DNA of 64,000 nt from an uncultured Ruminococcus sp. (GCF_947301925.1 NZ_CAMYUE010000003.1:1-64000); one strand, 5' to 3'; counted from the first letter of the stretch, positions 18,179 through 28,302 are shown. Numbers and translations: made by a program. The notes: generated by a model not told the origin, from the letters alone.

Positions 18179-18895
18179 ATGAACCCGTCAACGGGTACAT
18201 TCACAACGATGGATACCTATCAGGGAAGCATATTTGCCCCCGTATCCCTACATAAGTATTTGTATGCGAATGCAAATCCTGTGATGAATAGTGATCCGAG
18301 CGGATATGCAACTTTAACAGGCACACAGGTGGCAGTACTTGGAGCAACGTTTATTGCGGCAGCAATTGCTTCCAATAGTACATGGGCAATGAACGTGTAT
18401 AAAAACTTCAGAAGTTCATTTGTTGCTAATAGTTATTTTGTACCGAAGTATATCTTCCAAATAGATGATATATTTATCATGCAGATCGCAAGTGGTCTTT
18501 TGACTTCTGCTGAGGCTAATGAGGAAGTAAGTGCGGAGATCACATCAGATGCTACATCAGGTACAGGCGCTGCTGCGCCTGATCCGAAAAATAACAAAAA
18601 TAAGAAGAATAAGAAAAAGAATAATAATAAAGGAAATAATGAGCATAATGGAACACAAACTCCGAGTACTTCAACTTGGAAAAACGGTCCAACTGAACGC
18701 ATTGATGTTGAAAACCCGAATCCAGGCAAACGTCCTGGAAATATTCATTATCATGATGCAAACAATAACAAATATTATTATGATATAGATAATAACACAT
18801 GGGAAGGATTATCTAAATCTCAATTAAAAAAACTAAATAAGATACCTGGATTTCAGCGTGGATTAGAAAAGGCTATAAAAATGTTAGGAGTATAA
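18179..18895 (+). CDS. Orphan RHS-tip cassette 1 (pre-toxin region shared with main RHS, distinct C-terminal toxin)
   Basis: MNPSTGTFTTMDTYQGSIFAPVSLHKYLYANANPVMNSDPSGY...ERIDVENPNPGKRPGNIHYHDANNNKYYYDIDNNTWEGLSKSQLKKLNKIPGFQRGLEKAIKMLGV. Confidence 0.75.
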   Translation: MNPSTGTFTTMDTYQGSIFAPVSLHKYLYANANPVMNSDPSGYATLTGTQVAVLGATFIAAAIASNSTWAMNVYKNFRSSFVANSYFVPKYIFQIDDIFIMQIASGLLTSAEANEEVSAEITSDATSGTGAAAPDPKNNKNKKNKKKNNNKGNNEHNGTQTPSTSTWKNGPTERIDVENPNPGKRPGNIHYHDANNNKYYYDIDNNTWEGLSKSQLKKLNKIPGFQRGLEKAIKMLGV

Positions 18896-18897
18896 TA

Positions 18898-19368
18898 ATG
18901 ATAAAGATGAATATGCCAATGAAGAAACTGTATAATAATTTTAATCAAAACAGTGATGTATCTAAATTATTCAAAGAGATAGAAAATACAGTTAATCGTT
19001 TAATTGATCGAATTAGTATTCTGAACACCTATCTTATAATTAATAAGCCTACGTTTAATATTTATGACGACACAAAAATAAAAAAAATATTTGGCGATAA
19101 AGTCGGATTGGAAGCAAGTCTTAATGAAATTAATTTGAATTGTGAATTTAATGCCCATTTGTTATCAAATGAAGTTGCTTTTGCCTTTTTTGAATTATTC
19201 AATAGCAGTTTGAAAAAAACATACAATCGAGAATTTTGTGCTTATTTATCTAAAGATAACACCAATATATGGATTTACAGATTTCATACAATTACAGATG
19301 AAAAAGAACTCTGGATTAATCCAAATATTGAAATGTATAAAGAAGCAATTATGTATGATGTTTTTTGA
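18898..19368 (+). CDS. Putative immunity protein for orphan tip 1
   Basis: 2-nt spacing from tip ORF, followed by terminator. Confidence 0.5.
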   Translation: MIKMNMPMKKLYNNFNQNSDVSKLFKEIENTVNRLIDRISILNTYLIINKPTFNIYDDTKIKKIFGDKVGLEASLNEINLNCEFNAHLLSNEVAFAFFELFNSSLKKTYNREFCAYLSKDNTNIWIYRFHTITDEKELWINPNIEMYKEAIMYDVF

Positions 19369-19408
19369 ATAAATTTTTTCAGCGGACTCCCACGAGTCCG
19401 CTTTTTTC

Positions 19409-19437
19409 TTGACAATCAATGTGTTCCATGGCATAAT
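19409..19437 (+). promoter_or_regulatory. Repeated promoter-like module copy B
   Basis: TTGACA 19409-19414, 17 nt, CATAAT 19432-19437; preceded by GCGGACTCCCACGAGTCCGC hairpin and T tract. Confidence 0.6.
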
Positions 19438-19498
19438 ATAAATATGCGGCGAGCAGCTTGACAGCGCAACGGGACTCTACTATCTCCGTGCCCGATAT

Positions 19499-20305
19499 AT
19501 GGATCCGTCAACAGGTGTTTTCACCACCATGGATATCTATCAGGGAAGCATATTTGATCCTGTATCTCTGCATAAGTACCTTTATGCTAATGCGAACCCT
19601 GTGATGAATGTCGATTCGAGTGGCTATAATACACTTCCTGATCTGGAAGCGGGAGAAGCTGGAAATTCCATATTAGAAAAGGCATTTAGTGTAGCTGATT
19701 CAGTGGCAATGAATATTTATAAGGCATTCATAACTTGTCGAACTGCACTTCCTGTTATAATGGCAGCATCAACAAGTATAGCTGTACTTGTTGATGACAA
19801 TCCAGCATTCGCTGATTTAATTTCTCGTATTTCAAATGGCGAATTATCAGTATACCGCGTGAATCAAAAAATACAGGAACTAATTTTACAGGCACAGAAT
19901 TATTCGGAACCTGTTAAAAACGCTGTAAATAATTCAGGCGGCGGTGGCTCGTCGGGGAATCTGCCTCCAAACGATCCGGATTTCTGGAATAAAGTCAAAG
20001 AGGCTGTGGACAGTGTTCCTAATAAGTTTAAAGAGTTAGGGAAATGCGATAAGTTTAAAGACGCATTTACTAAACAACTTGATAAAAAAGGAATAGATTA
20101 CGAAGTTATCAAAATTGAACCTAGACCGGAAATAGGTACATCTAATATTTATTCCGACAGATTAGGAACGCTAATTGGAGACAACGGTTACCACTTTGGA
20201 GTAAAAATAGGCAACACTATATATGATAATTTTACCACAGGAGGGCTTGATTATGACGTATGGTTTAACGATTTAGGGGGAGACCTATATATTCGTGTTG
20301 TTTAA
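19499..20305 (+). CDS. Orphan RHS-tip cassette 2, papain-fold-like toxin
   Basis: MDPSTGVFTTMDIYQGSIFDPVSLHKYLYANANPVMNVDSSGY; C-terminus KCDKFKDAFTKQLDKKGIDYEVIKI...IYSDRLGTLIGDNGYHFGVKIGNTIYDNFTTGG with Cys/His/Asn arrangement. Confidence 0.7.
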   Translation: MDPSTGVFTTMDIYQGSIFDPVSLHKYLYANANPVMNVDSSGYNTLPDLEAGEAGNSILEKAFSVADSVAMNIYKAFITCRTALPVIMAASTSIAVLVDDNPAFADLISRISNGELSVYRVNQKIQELILQAQNYSEPVKNAVNNSGGGGSSGNLPPNDPDFWNKVKEAVDSVPNKFKELGKCDKFKDAFTKQLDKKGIDYEVIKIEPRPEIGTSNIYSDRLGTLIGDNGYHFGVKIGNTIYDNFTTGGLDYDVWFNDLGGDLYIRVV

Positions 20306-20369
20306 TCATATTATTCTTTTCGAATATGAGTATTTATCATCATAAGATATGTAAGGAGTGGAACGTGTA

Positions 20370-20699
20370 ATGAATATCCCTGAATTGATTTTTATACTCA
20401 AAGATAGACCTGGTATCTATTTTGGGAAAAAAGAATTGGATTCGATTTTTGATGTTGGCTTTTTTATAAAAGGTTTTCTTTGTGCGGAGATATCGTTAAA
20501 CCAAAAGGACGATTTCGATATATTATTTGAAAAAAATTTTTCTTATTTCGTAAGAAAAAAGTTTAATGATGAAACGCCGCCATTTGAATTTTGGTTTGAA
20601 ACAATCGCTAATCATTCTAACAACAGTGATGAAGCAATTGATATGTTTTTTAAGTTGTTTGACGAATTCTATTCGATATACGAAAGCAAAAAAGAATAG
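20370..20699 (+). CDS. Putative immunity protein for orphan tip 2
   Basis: Follows tip; MNIPELIFILKDRPGIYFGKKELDSIFDVGFFIKGF; start at 20370 after GGAGTGG. Confidence 0.5.
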   Translation: MNIPELIFILKDRPGIYFGKKELDSIFDVGFFIKGFLCAEISLNQKDDFDILFEKNFSYFVRKKFNDETPPFEFWFETIANHSNNSDEAIDMFFKLFDEFYSIYESKKE

Positions 20700-20734
20700 T
20701 ATTTTCAGCGGACTCTACCGAGTCCGCTTTTTTC

Positions 20735-20763
20735 TTGACAAACGTTTTACTCAGTGGCATAAT
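20735..20763 (+). promoter_or_regulatory. Repeated promoter-like module copy C
   Basis: TTGACA 20735-20740, 17 nt, CATAAT 20758-20763; preceded by GCGGACT..AGTCCGC hairpin. Confidence 0.6.
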
Positions 20764-20788
20764 ATAAGTATATCTCCGCGCTCGATAT

Positions 20789-21667
20789 ATGGATCCGTCA
20801 ACAGGTGTTTTCACCACCATGGACACCTATCAGGGAAGCATATTTGATCCTGTATCTCTGCATAAGTACCTTTATGCTAATGCGAACCCTGTGATGAATA
20901 GTGATCCGAGTGGGTATTCTGCTGATCTGAACGAAGAATTGTCAGCTATGGCAGGAAGTGAAGAGATCGATAAAGCAGAGGCTGCACATTCTTCTTTTGC
21001 TCTTAGGGTGTTCAAGGGCTTTATGAAAAAAGTTGCCTGCGGTTTAGCTGGTGGCACAATATCCGTAGGAGATAAACTATCAGAAGGCGTAACCGACCGT
21101 GATCAGTTAGCACTTGCTTTCAGAAACGGCTTCTTATCCGGGTTTGCGTTCTCTTTTGCTACTGGTAAACTTGCAATATCGTTAGGCTACACAGGCCTTT
21201 TTGTAGGTGCTGGATTAGCCATACAATCATTCCGAGAAGGCAATTTTTGGCAAGGTATATATAGACTCAGCTGGACTACTATTGGCAGAGTTGGATTGTA
21301 TAAAGCTTCATCTTCACCAAAGTCTTCATCTAAAATACCAATAATTGATGAAACTCCGGAATCATTAAATATTGGCGTAAAAGAAAACCATGTGTATATA
21401 GGAGTAAAAGATGGTGAACCTGTATACGTTGGTATTACAAAAAATGTTTCTAAGAGACAATCACAACATGGTACCAGATTTGATTATTTGAGTGAGATTA
21501 CAGAGACGCATTTAACACGACGAGAGGCAAGAGCGATTGAACAAGCAATGATTGAAAGGCACCCCGAATATCAAAACAAAATTAATAGTATTAATTCAAA
21601 AAGGGATTGGTACAATGATGCTATTAATTGGGGAAACAAATGGTTAGAGGATCATGGTATTGAATAA
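20789..21667 (+). CDS. Orphan RHS-tip cassette 3, GIY-YIG nuclease-like toxin
   Basis: RHS core end then NHVYIGVKDGEPVYVGITKNVSKRQSQHG...LTRREARAIEQAMIERHPEYQNKINS (GIY-YIG-type motifs). Confidence 0.75.
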   Translation: MDPSTGVFTTMDTYQGSIFDPVSLHKYLYANANPVMNSDPSGYSADLNEELSAMAGSEEIDKAEAAHSSFALRVFKGFMKKVACGLAGGTISVGDKLSEGVTDRDQLALAFRNGFLSGFAFSFATGKLAISLGYTGLFVGAGLAIQSFREGNFWQGIYRLSWTTIGRVGLYKASSSPKSSSKIPIIDETPESLNIGVKENHVYIGVKDGEPVYVGITKNVSKRQSQHGTRFDYLSEITETHLTRREARAIEQAMIERHPEYQNKINSINSKRDWYNDAINWGNKWLEDHGIE

Positions 21668-21686
21668 CCGATAAGGAACTGATGAT

Positions 21687-22160
21687 ATGGAATTTAAAGA
21701 CTTATTATTAATAAAAAAAACGAATGTTAGCTTAAAGCCTGGTGATATTTTTGCATTAAATCCTAAAGATAATGTTTATTGTTTTGGCAAAATAATAGAT
21801 ACTAATGTTATAAGTCATAATTCGTTTATGAATGGAATGAATCTTATTTATATTTATGATTATATTTCTAATACTATGGATTGTCCAACTATGATCGAAA
21901 GAAAGGAAATAATCCATGTTGAAGTAGTCAACAACCAACTTTGGGAAAAGGGATTTGCAACTAATATCGGATACTCAGAAGTTACTATTGATGATTTGAA
22001 TAAGGATATTGCTTTTTGGGATGTTCTGAAAAAATGCTACGTTAATATCAATGGGGAAAAAATCGATCATATTCCAAAGTATTCAGCTATTTATGGGTTA
22101 GGTAGTTATGGGTCTATTGGAAAAAGAATTCAAGCGTTTATATCTGATAAGAATAATTAA
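21687..22160 (+). CDS. Putative immunity protein for orphan tip 3
   Basis: Adjacent to nuclease tip; followed by terminator GCCGAGGTCAAAATAGACCTCGGC. Confidence 0.5.
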   Translation: MEFKDLLLIKKTNVSLKPGDIFALNPKDNVYCFGKIIDTNVISHNSFMNGMNLIYIYDYISNTMDCPTMIERKEIIHVEVVNNQLWEKGFATNIGYSEVTIDDLNKDIAFWDVLKKCYVNINGEKIDHIPKYSAIYGLGSYGSIGKRIQAFISDKNN

Positions 22161-22205
22161 TAGTCATTTTTTTAGCCGAGGTCAAAATAGACCTCGGCAT
22201 TCTTC

Positions 22206-22234
22206 TTGACAAACGTCTTACCCAGTGGCATAAT
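22206..22234 (+). promoter_or_regulatory. Repeated promoter-like module copy D
   Basis: TTGACA 22206-22211, 17 nt, CATAAT 22229-22234. Confidence 0.6.
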
Positions 22235-22258
22235 ATAAGTACATCTCCGTGCACGATA

Positions 22259-22497
22259 TATGGATCCGTCAACAGGTGTTTTCACCACCATGGACACCTA
22301 TCAGGTATGCAGCAGGCAGTGTAAAAGATATTCACGACCGTATGCCTGTTATACTTAATAAGATTATTCTTCAGGACTGGATAGGTTCTGACGGAGATCC
22401 CGGTGCTATAGTTGAGAAAGCTCTGTACAACATGGTCTTCGAAACAGCCGTTGAGTATCACAGATCTCCGAATGAGTTCATAACAGCATACCAATAA
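22259..22497 (+). pseudogene. RHS core remnant joined to a fragment resembling an SRAP (YedK/HMCES-like) protein C-terminus
   Basis: ATGGATCCGTCAACAGGTGTTTTCACCACCATGGACACCTATCAGG then frame shift into YAAGSVKDIHDRMPVILNKIILQDWIGSDGD...AVEYHRS; IHDRMPVIL is SRAP-like. Confidence 0.5.
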
Positions 22498-22566
22498 GAA
22501 TATAAAGAAGATGAGCAGAGTGCAACTTCATTGAGAAAATATTAAACGTTGAACAGGAGGCATATC

Positions 22567-23454
22567 ATGAAATGTAAAAGAATAATAGCAGCTATGACGT
22601 GCACAGCAATACCGATCGGAACAGTCATACTTCCGTTTACAGCACAAATATCGGCTGCTGCTTCAGCAGGATCAATGACATTTGAGGAACTATATGCTTT
22701 AGAGGAAAATGAACTTGAGCAGTATTGTTCAGAGCATGAGCTGACATATATAAGCAAAGAATCAGCAAAATCACAACTCGAAATCGGACGGGGGAAATGG
22801 GTAGCAGTTATGCCAAAAGACTATATGCTCAAAGGCGTGACCGATCTGCTTGAAAGTGAAAAATCAAGCGATATGAATAGAAAAAACTACTATGATTATG
22901 ACTTTGAGAAGATCACATCAGATCTTAATATGCCGGAAAAGTATTATAAATTCAATGCTGAAAACAATGATTTTGCGTTCTATATAAAGTCTGAGACCGA
23001 CGCCGACGGCAATACCAGGGAAACTTACGTTAAACTCGCATCAATAGATGTTGAACCCGATCCGTCTGTTACTGATGAGGATTCAATTGTAAGACTGTAC
23101 CAGCTCATACCTGTGTGGACTGAGCAGAACCCCCTTGTTTACGGAGGATTAACTTTCCGTTACGGTTCGGCTCCCGGCAGCAAAACCGAAATTACAGAAA
23201 TTGAAACGCTTGGAGATGTAAACGCTGACGGAAAGATCGACGCAGTTGATGCTTCTTCGGTACTTGCATATTATGCACAGATCTCCACAAATCAGATCGG
23301 AGAGTACACTGATGATCAGAAGCTTTCAGCCGACGTCAATCAGGATAAAATGATCAATGCAGTTGATGCTTCAAATATTCTTACTTACTATGCGTATGCT
23401 TCTACAGCACCCGAGGGAGAAGAAAAAAGCCTGGGAGAATATATGAAGAAGTAG
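22567..23454 (+). CDS. Secreted dockerin type I protein
   Basis: Signal peptide MKCKRIIAAMTCTAIPIGTVILPFTAQISAAA; dockerin GDVNADGKIDAVDASSVLAYYAQ...ADVNQDKMINAVDASNILTYYAY. Confidence 0.88.
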   Translation: MKCKRIIAAMTCTAIPIGTVILPFTAQISAAASAGSMTFEELYALEENELEQYCSEHELTYISKESAKSQLEIGRGKWVAVMPKDYMLKGVTDLLESEKSSDMNRKNYYDYDFEKITSDLNMPEKYYKFNAENNDFAFYIKSETDADGNTRETYVKLASIDVEPDPSVTDEDSIVRLYQLIPVWTEQNPLVYGGLTFRYGSAPGSKTEITEIETLGDVNADGKIDAVDASSVLAYYAQISTNQIGEYTDDQKLSADVNQDKMINAVDASNILTYYAYASTAPEGEEKSLGEYMKK

Positions 23455-23808
23455 GATATACAGTTTAAAACCGCCCTTTTTACGGGCGGTTCTTCTTTTA
23501 TCCTGACTAATTGCATCATCTGTGATATAGTCATCTCGGAATATACATTCTGGTTGCGCCTGGAGCTGAGTCACATATGTATGTCTTTAAGGACAGAGCC
23601 GTGTGCGATAGTTCTGACCAAAAAACCAAGACGAACGTTACACAAAAAGCACTCTTCAAATTTGTAAAAAATAACACCCAATTAACATGAAATTGGTTGA
23701 AATGATTTAAAATATTTGATACAATATATTCAACAGCAATAATATAATTTGTGAATAATGATATTATTCTGTTTGTTCACAGCAATATAATTTGAAGGGA
23801 GTGTTTAT

Positions 23809-26800
23809 ATGAAGCGACCATTCGGCAAACGTTTTATGTCTGCGGTGCTGAGTACAGTCTTTGCTTTTACTTCGGCAATGATTGTAATGCCGCCGCCAAT
23901 TCATGCTGAGGAGGATAACTACCTCTATACCGACGACGGTTTTGCCTACATCGTTAACGATGAGGGTACCATCACGCTCAAGGGACGCGATCCTGAACGC
24001 AAGGACGAGTACGACGAGACCAGAATCGTACTGCCGTCTAAAATAGACGGCAAATACGTGACCGAGATAGATACAAATTATTTCGGTCACAGCACCTACG
24101 GAAGTAACTCTACCGTCACGGAAATAGTGCTGCCCGATCACATCGAAAAGATCAACAACTGGTGCTTTAACGACTACAAAACGCTGGATACCCTCGTTAT
24201 CCCTGCAACGCTGAAAAAGGCGGAACGCCCGTTCACTTACTGCAAGATCAACAAGGTTATAATCGAGGACGGCATGAAAACTGTGCCGAAGTCGCTTTTT
24301 TCCTGTACGGACTATATGGGCGAGCTTGTTATCCCGGACTCCGTTACAGCTATCGGTGATAACGCCTTCGATTCCATAATCGGTCTGAAGGAGATACACG
24401 TTCCCGACAGCGTCAGGAGCATAGGCTACTGCGGTATAGCCAACAACCCCGATCTTGAAGTGCTCGACCTGCCTGATACGCTCGATTTCATCGATACATG
24501 GGCATTCACTAATAACCCTAAGCTCACATCAGTTTATGTTCCTGATACGTGGACATTCGGTGAAGAAAAATACGGCTTTTTCAGCAGATGCGGTATCAAG
24601 GAGATAAGCTTCGGTCCCGACAGAACCGAGATACCGCCGAATATCTGTCAGTATTGCGTGAACCTTGAAAACATAAACTGGCCTGATGCCCCTGTAAAGA
24701 TAGGCTCACGTGCCTTTGAGGAGTGTTATGCTCTTAAAGATCCGAAAATACCTGACAGTGTTGAGATAGTTGATTCCTACGCCTTTGAGTATTGTACGGG
24801 TATAGAAAAACTCAATCTGCCGGCAAATCTGAAAGAGCTCAATGCACGCAGTTTCGGAAATCTGAAATCACTGAAGTACCTGTACGTTCCTATGGAACTT
24901 CCTACAAAAGGCAACTATAAAGAGGTTTCGGCTTTCTGGCAGAGCGGAATCGAAAAGCTGGAATTTGCAGAAGGCATAACCGAGATCAATGCAATGACTG
25001 CAAGCGGTCATCCGAATCTGACAGAAATAGTTATACCTAAGTCTGTTACTACTATTCGTAGTTATGCTTTTGACGGCGATGAATCCCTCTCTAATATAAA
25101 TCTGCATGAGGGTATCACTACCATAGAAGGACAGAGTGTATTCTCCGGCTGTAAAAGTCTTAAGGAGCTTACAGTTCCCTCCACGCTGAAAGGCGACGGA
25201 TATGCTTTTTCAAGTGCGCCTGCTCTCGAAACCGTATACATTGCAGACGGCCGCACGGAGATCCCGGAAAAGCTCTTTATCAACTGTGAAGTGCTGAAAA
25301 AAGCAGTTATCCCCGAAAGCGTCACCAGGATAAAGGCAAATGCTTTTGCACGCTGCTATGAGCTTGAAACTGTGGAGATGAAGCAGGATAACGTCGAAGT
25401 AGAGAACAGTGCGTTTTCCTACTGTAACAATCTCTGGGACGAGAGGTTCAGCATTGCAAAGAAGGGCGATCTCTTCATCACGAAGTCGTCTCCCTCAAAT
25501 GCCAGGGACGGTATCACCAACTATACTATATATTATTCTGTCAATCCGAGATTCATTGATAACTTTGAAAAGGCGCAGCTTGATGTTTCCGTACAGCCCT
25601 GGAAGCATCTTGTTATTGACGAGAGCCTTCCCGACGGCCTTAAAGCAGGTGATGTCGGGTTCAGGGTGGATCTCGGCTCGCCAACGGGTATCTTCCGTTT
25701 CAGTATCCGCAATCCCGAGGATAATACTGTAAAGGTCAATGCGGAATTCGGCACAAGGATACACAAGGAGCCCTTCTATGAATGGGACGTCAAGCAGATC
25801 GTCGCAACAGATACTATATTCGAGCCCGTGACCATTAACGTTCCCGACACGGTAAGCGTGAAGGACGGCAAGTCGAGCTTCTATGTTTACGGCTATGCCA
25901 CCGTGGGAGAGAAGGTTTCGATCATGGTCAACGATGAGGAGAGTACGACAGTCGATACAAACGAATACACAGGCAAGTACAGCGCTCAGGTAGAGTGCGA
26001 GCCCGTCGACGGTATTATTACTGTACAGGCTGTGTGCGGCAGCAATAAATCCGACAAGGTGCAGATAAGCGTTGATGAGGATATGCCCGTGCTCGTTGAC
26101 TTTGAGGTCTCACATGAGACTCACGGCGACGTATGGCATAGGAACATGACGGATATGTTCCGCACCGGATATTCTCCGTATGTTGTTTACAATCCTTATC
26201 ACCCGTTTGATTTTGAAGTTGAACTCGACAACGACGACAATGTTGACAGAGCATATGTGTTCTCGGATTCAAACGGTGATCTCTCATGCGTTCCGTTGGA
26301 TAAGGATGCCGAGACAGGCAAATACAAGGGAAGAGGTTCTTTTGACACAACGCTTCCCGGCGATCTGTACATAGGTCAGACGCCCAAGACCGAAAAGGGA
26401 ACAGCTGTCCTCAGCAAAAATGCCGACGGCTCGTCAAGCCTTGATTTCAAGGGAAAGGATCTGCTCAATGTCACTCCGGAGAACGTTGACCCTGTAAAGA
26501 TACTCGTTGACAATTCAAAGATAGATGTCAGTGAGAATACCTCCACCAGAACAGCTGTCAGGATCAAAATGCCCATTCCTCCGGGAGTTATCCCCGATAC
26601 CGGACCTTATGAGGAACCGCCAAGCGAGTTGAATATCAACATTATTCAGGATCTGTCCGATTCCATCTTTATCGATGGCAGTGAACTTACGGCTGAAAAG
26701 GCGGCTGCCGATCCTGAGGAGTACGGCTTTACAGAATCGGGCGTGACCGTAACGGACGAAAACGGCGATACCCACGTTTATTATACAAGGTATCTGACCG

Positions 26801-28293
26801 AGGAGAGCGAAGTCCGTGAAGTTACCGAGAAGATGGCCATGTCCGACGGAAGCTCCGCTTACAGCTTCCTCAAGAGCAGCGATGCAGGCACGCCCACAGG
26901 AATTGTAACGATCGACAAGAATCAGGACAATGGCGAGACCTCGTATGTAAAGGAATTCTTCAATGAGACAAAGGATCTTCAGAAGGACTCTCTTGCAGGT
27001 GTGGACGTTTCGCTCGCTACGGACCTTCTGAAGGGCGGCGTAAAGACTGCTGCTCAGGGCGCTACTGTCGTTATGAGCGCGGTCCAGAACGGTATAGACC
27101 TCTACGGAAGCTATCAGGGTTATTCAAATACTCTCGAACAGATAGATTTTTCCAAGAATCCCGATGTACGCGCACACAGCATGGAATTAAAGGCTCAGGC
27201 AAAGGGAATATATTATTCACGCGTCATTATCGCAGTAGGTGCGGTCACACTGGGCGCAGCTGTTACCTTTGCATCTGCTATACCGTGTGCAGTGGGAATC
27301 GCAATAGGCGGAGTTATCACATTCGGAAGCTGGCTGCTGAACAAGTTGCTGGACAAGCAGGAGGACAATCTCAAAAAAAGAGTATTTGCTTCCGGTAAGG
27401 GCGGAATGAAGGTCGGCATAGATCCCAGCGGCTATGTTTACGCGGCTGTTCCCGATAACCGGGTCGAGGGAGCTACCGCCACTATTTACTATGATGACGG
27501 CAGCGGCAAGGCTGTCAAATGGAACGCTGAGGATTACGATCAGATCAATCCGCAGATAACCGACTCCGCAGGCTGGTTCATGTGGGACGTTCCCGAGGGA
27601 TTATGGCAGGTAAGGATAGAAGCCGAGGGCTATGAGACCTATACTACCGAGTGGCTTCCCGTTCTGCCTGTTCAGACCGACGTCAACATTCCTCTCAAGA
27701 GTAAGGAAGCTGCCAGGATAGAAAACATAGACGCTTATGCTAACGGTGTTCAGATCAAGATGTCACAGTTCATAACCGACAGCACTGCTGTGGAAGAGAA
27801 TGTTTATCTTACCGACAGCAATGGTGATGTCATTCCGAGCAAGATAAGATTCTCAAAGTCGGAAAACAATGATACCGGCTTCTCTGATGTGATAACACTC
27901 ATTTCTGACAGAGAAGATATATCGGGAGCCGAACTTCATATTGCAAGCGGACTGCTGAGTTACAGCGGTATCCCTTCCGAAGCTTCAGACAATAAAATAG
28001 GCAAGGTCAAAGACTCGCTTATTGTTGATACAGAGCCTGATGTGGTAATGGGAGATGTTAACAGGGACGGAGAAATAAATGCAGTAGATGCTTCATCAGT
28101 ACTTGCTTATTATGCAATGACCTCAACCAATCAGGACGGCGGATATGACGAAGATCAGAAGACAGCAGCAGATGTAAACCATGACGGTGATATAAACGCT
28201 GTTGACGCTTCAAATATACTTGCTTACTACGCATATGTTGCAACAACAGCTGAGGGAGAAGCTATGACAATGGAAGAATATATGAAGAAGTAA
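23809..28293 (+). CDS. Large secreted BspA-like leucine-rich-repeat protein with C-terminal dockerin
   Basis: Signal peptide; many LRR_5-type repeats (VIPDSVTAIGDNAFDSIIGLKEIHVPDSVRSIGYCGI...); dockerin GDVNRDGEINAVDASSVLAYYAM...ADVNHDGDINAVDASNILAYYAY. Confidence 0.9.
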   Translation: MKRPFGKRFMSAVLSTVFAFTSAMIVMPPPIHAEEDNYLYTDDGFAYIVNDEGTITLKGRDPERKDEYDETRIVLPSKIDGKYVTEIDTNYFGHSTYGSNSTVTEIVLPDHIEKINNWCFNDYKTLDTLVIPATLKKAERPFTYCKINKVIIEDGMKTVPKSLFSCTDYMGELVIPDSVTAIGDNAFDSIIGLKEIHVPDSVRSIGYCGIANNPDLEVLDLPDTLDFIDTWAFTNNPKLTSVYVPDTWTFGEEKYGFFSRCGIKEISFGPDRTEIPPNICQYCVNLENINWPDAPVKIGSRAFEECYALKDPKIPDSVEIVDSYAFEYCTGIEKLNLPANLKELNARSFGNLKSLKYLYVPMELPTKGNYKEVSAFWQSGIEKLEFAEGITEINAMTASGHPNLTEIVIPKSVTTIRSYAFDGDESLSNINLHEGITTIEGQSVFSGCKSLKELTVPSTLKGDGYAFSSAPALETVYIADGRTEIPEKLFINCEVLKKAVIPESVTRIKANAFARCYELETVEMKQDNVEVENSAFSYCNNLWDERFSIAKKGDLFITKSSPSNARDGITNYTIYYSVNPRFIDNFEKAQLDVSVQPWKHLVIDESLPDGLKAGDVGFRVDLGSPTGIFRFSIRNPEDNTVKVNAEFGTRIHKEPFYEWDVKQIVATDTIFEPVTINVPDTVSVKDGKSSFYVYGYATVGEKVSIMVNDEESTTVDTNEYTGKYSAQVECEPVDGIITVQAVCGSNKSDKVQISVDEDMPVLVDFEVSHETHGDVWHRNMTDMFRTGYSPYVVYNPYHPFDFEVELDNDDNVDRAYVFSDSNGDLSCVPLDKDAETGKYKGRGSFDTTLPGDLYIGQTPKTEKGTAVLSKNADGSSSLDFKGKDLLNVTPENVDPVKILVDNSKIDVSENTSTRTAVRIKMPIPPGVIPDTGPYEEPPSELNINIIQDLSDSIFIDGSELTAEKAAADPEEYGFTESGVTVTDENGDTHVYYTRYLTEESEVREVTEKMAMSDGSSAYSFLKSSDAGTPTGIVTIDKNQDNGETSYVKEFFNETKDLQKDSLAGVDVSLATDLLKGGVKTAAQGATVVMSAVQNGIDLYGSYQGYSNTLEQIDFSKNPDVRAHSMELKAQAKGIYYSRVIIAVGAVTLGAAVTFASAIPCAVGIAIGGVITFGSWLLNKLLDKQEDNLKKRVFASGKGGMKVGIDPSGYVYAAVPDNRVEGATATIYYDDGSGKAVKWNAEDYDQINPQITDSAGWFMWDVPEGLWQVRIEAEGYETYTTEWLPVLPVQTDVNIPLKSKEAARIENIDAYANGVQIKMSQFITDSTAVEENVYLTDSNGDVIPSKIRFSKSENNDTGFSDVITLISDREDISGAELHIASGLLSYSGIPSEASDNKIGKVKDSLIVDTEPDVVMGDVNRDGEINAVDASSVLAYYAMTSTNQDGGYDEDQKTAADVNHDGDINAVDASNILAYYAYVATTAEGEAMTMEEYMKK

Positions 28294-28302
28294 ATTACAA
28301 TT

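Noticed and set aside
17590-22160. CRISPR-like interpretation of the regularly spaced repeats in the RHS array
   Set aside because: Repeats are over 100 bp, about 1.2-1.4 kb apart and coding (RHS core end), so this is a toxin cassette array and not CRISPR.
22567-28293. Complete cellulosome locus
   Set aside because: Dockerin proteins are present but I found no cohesin or scaffoldin in the window.
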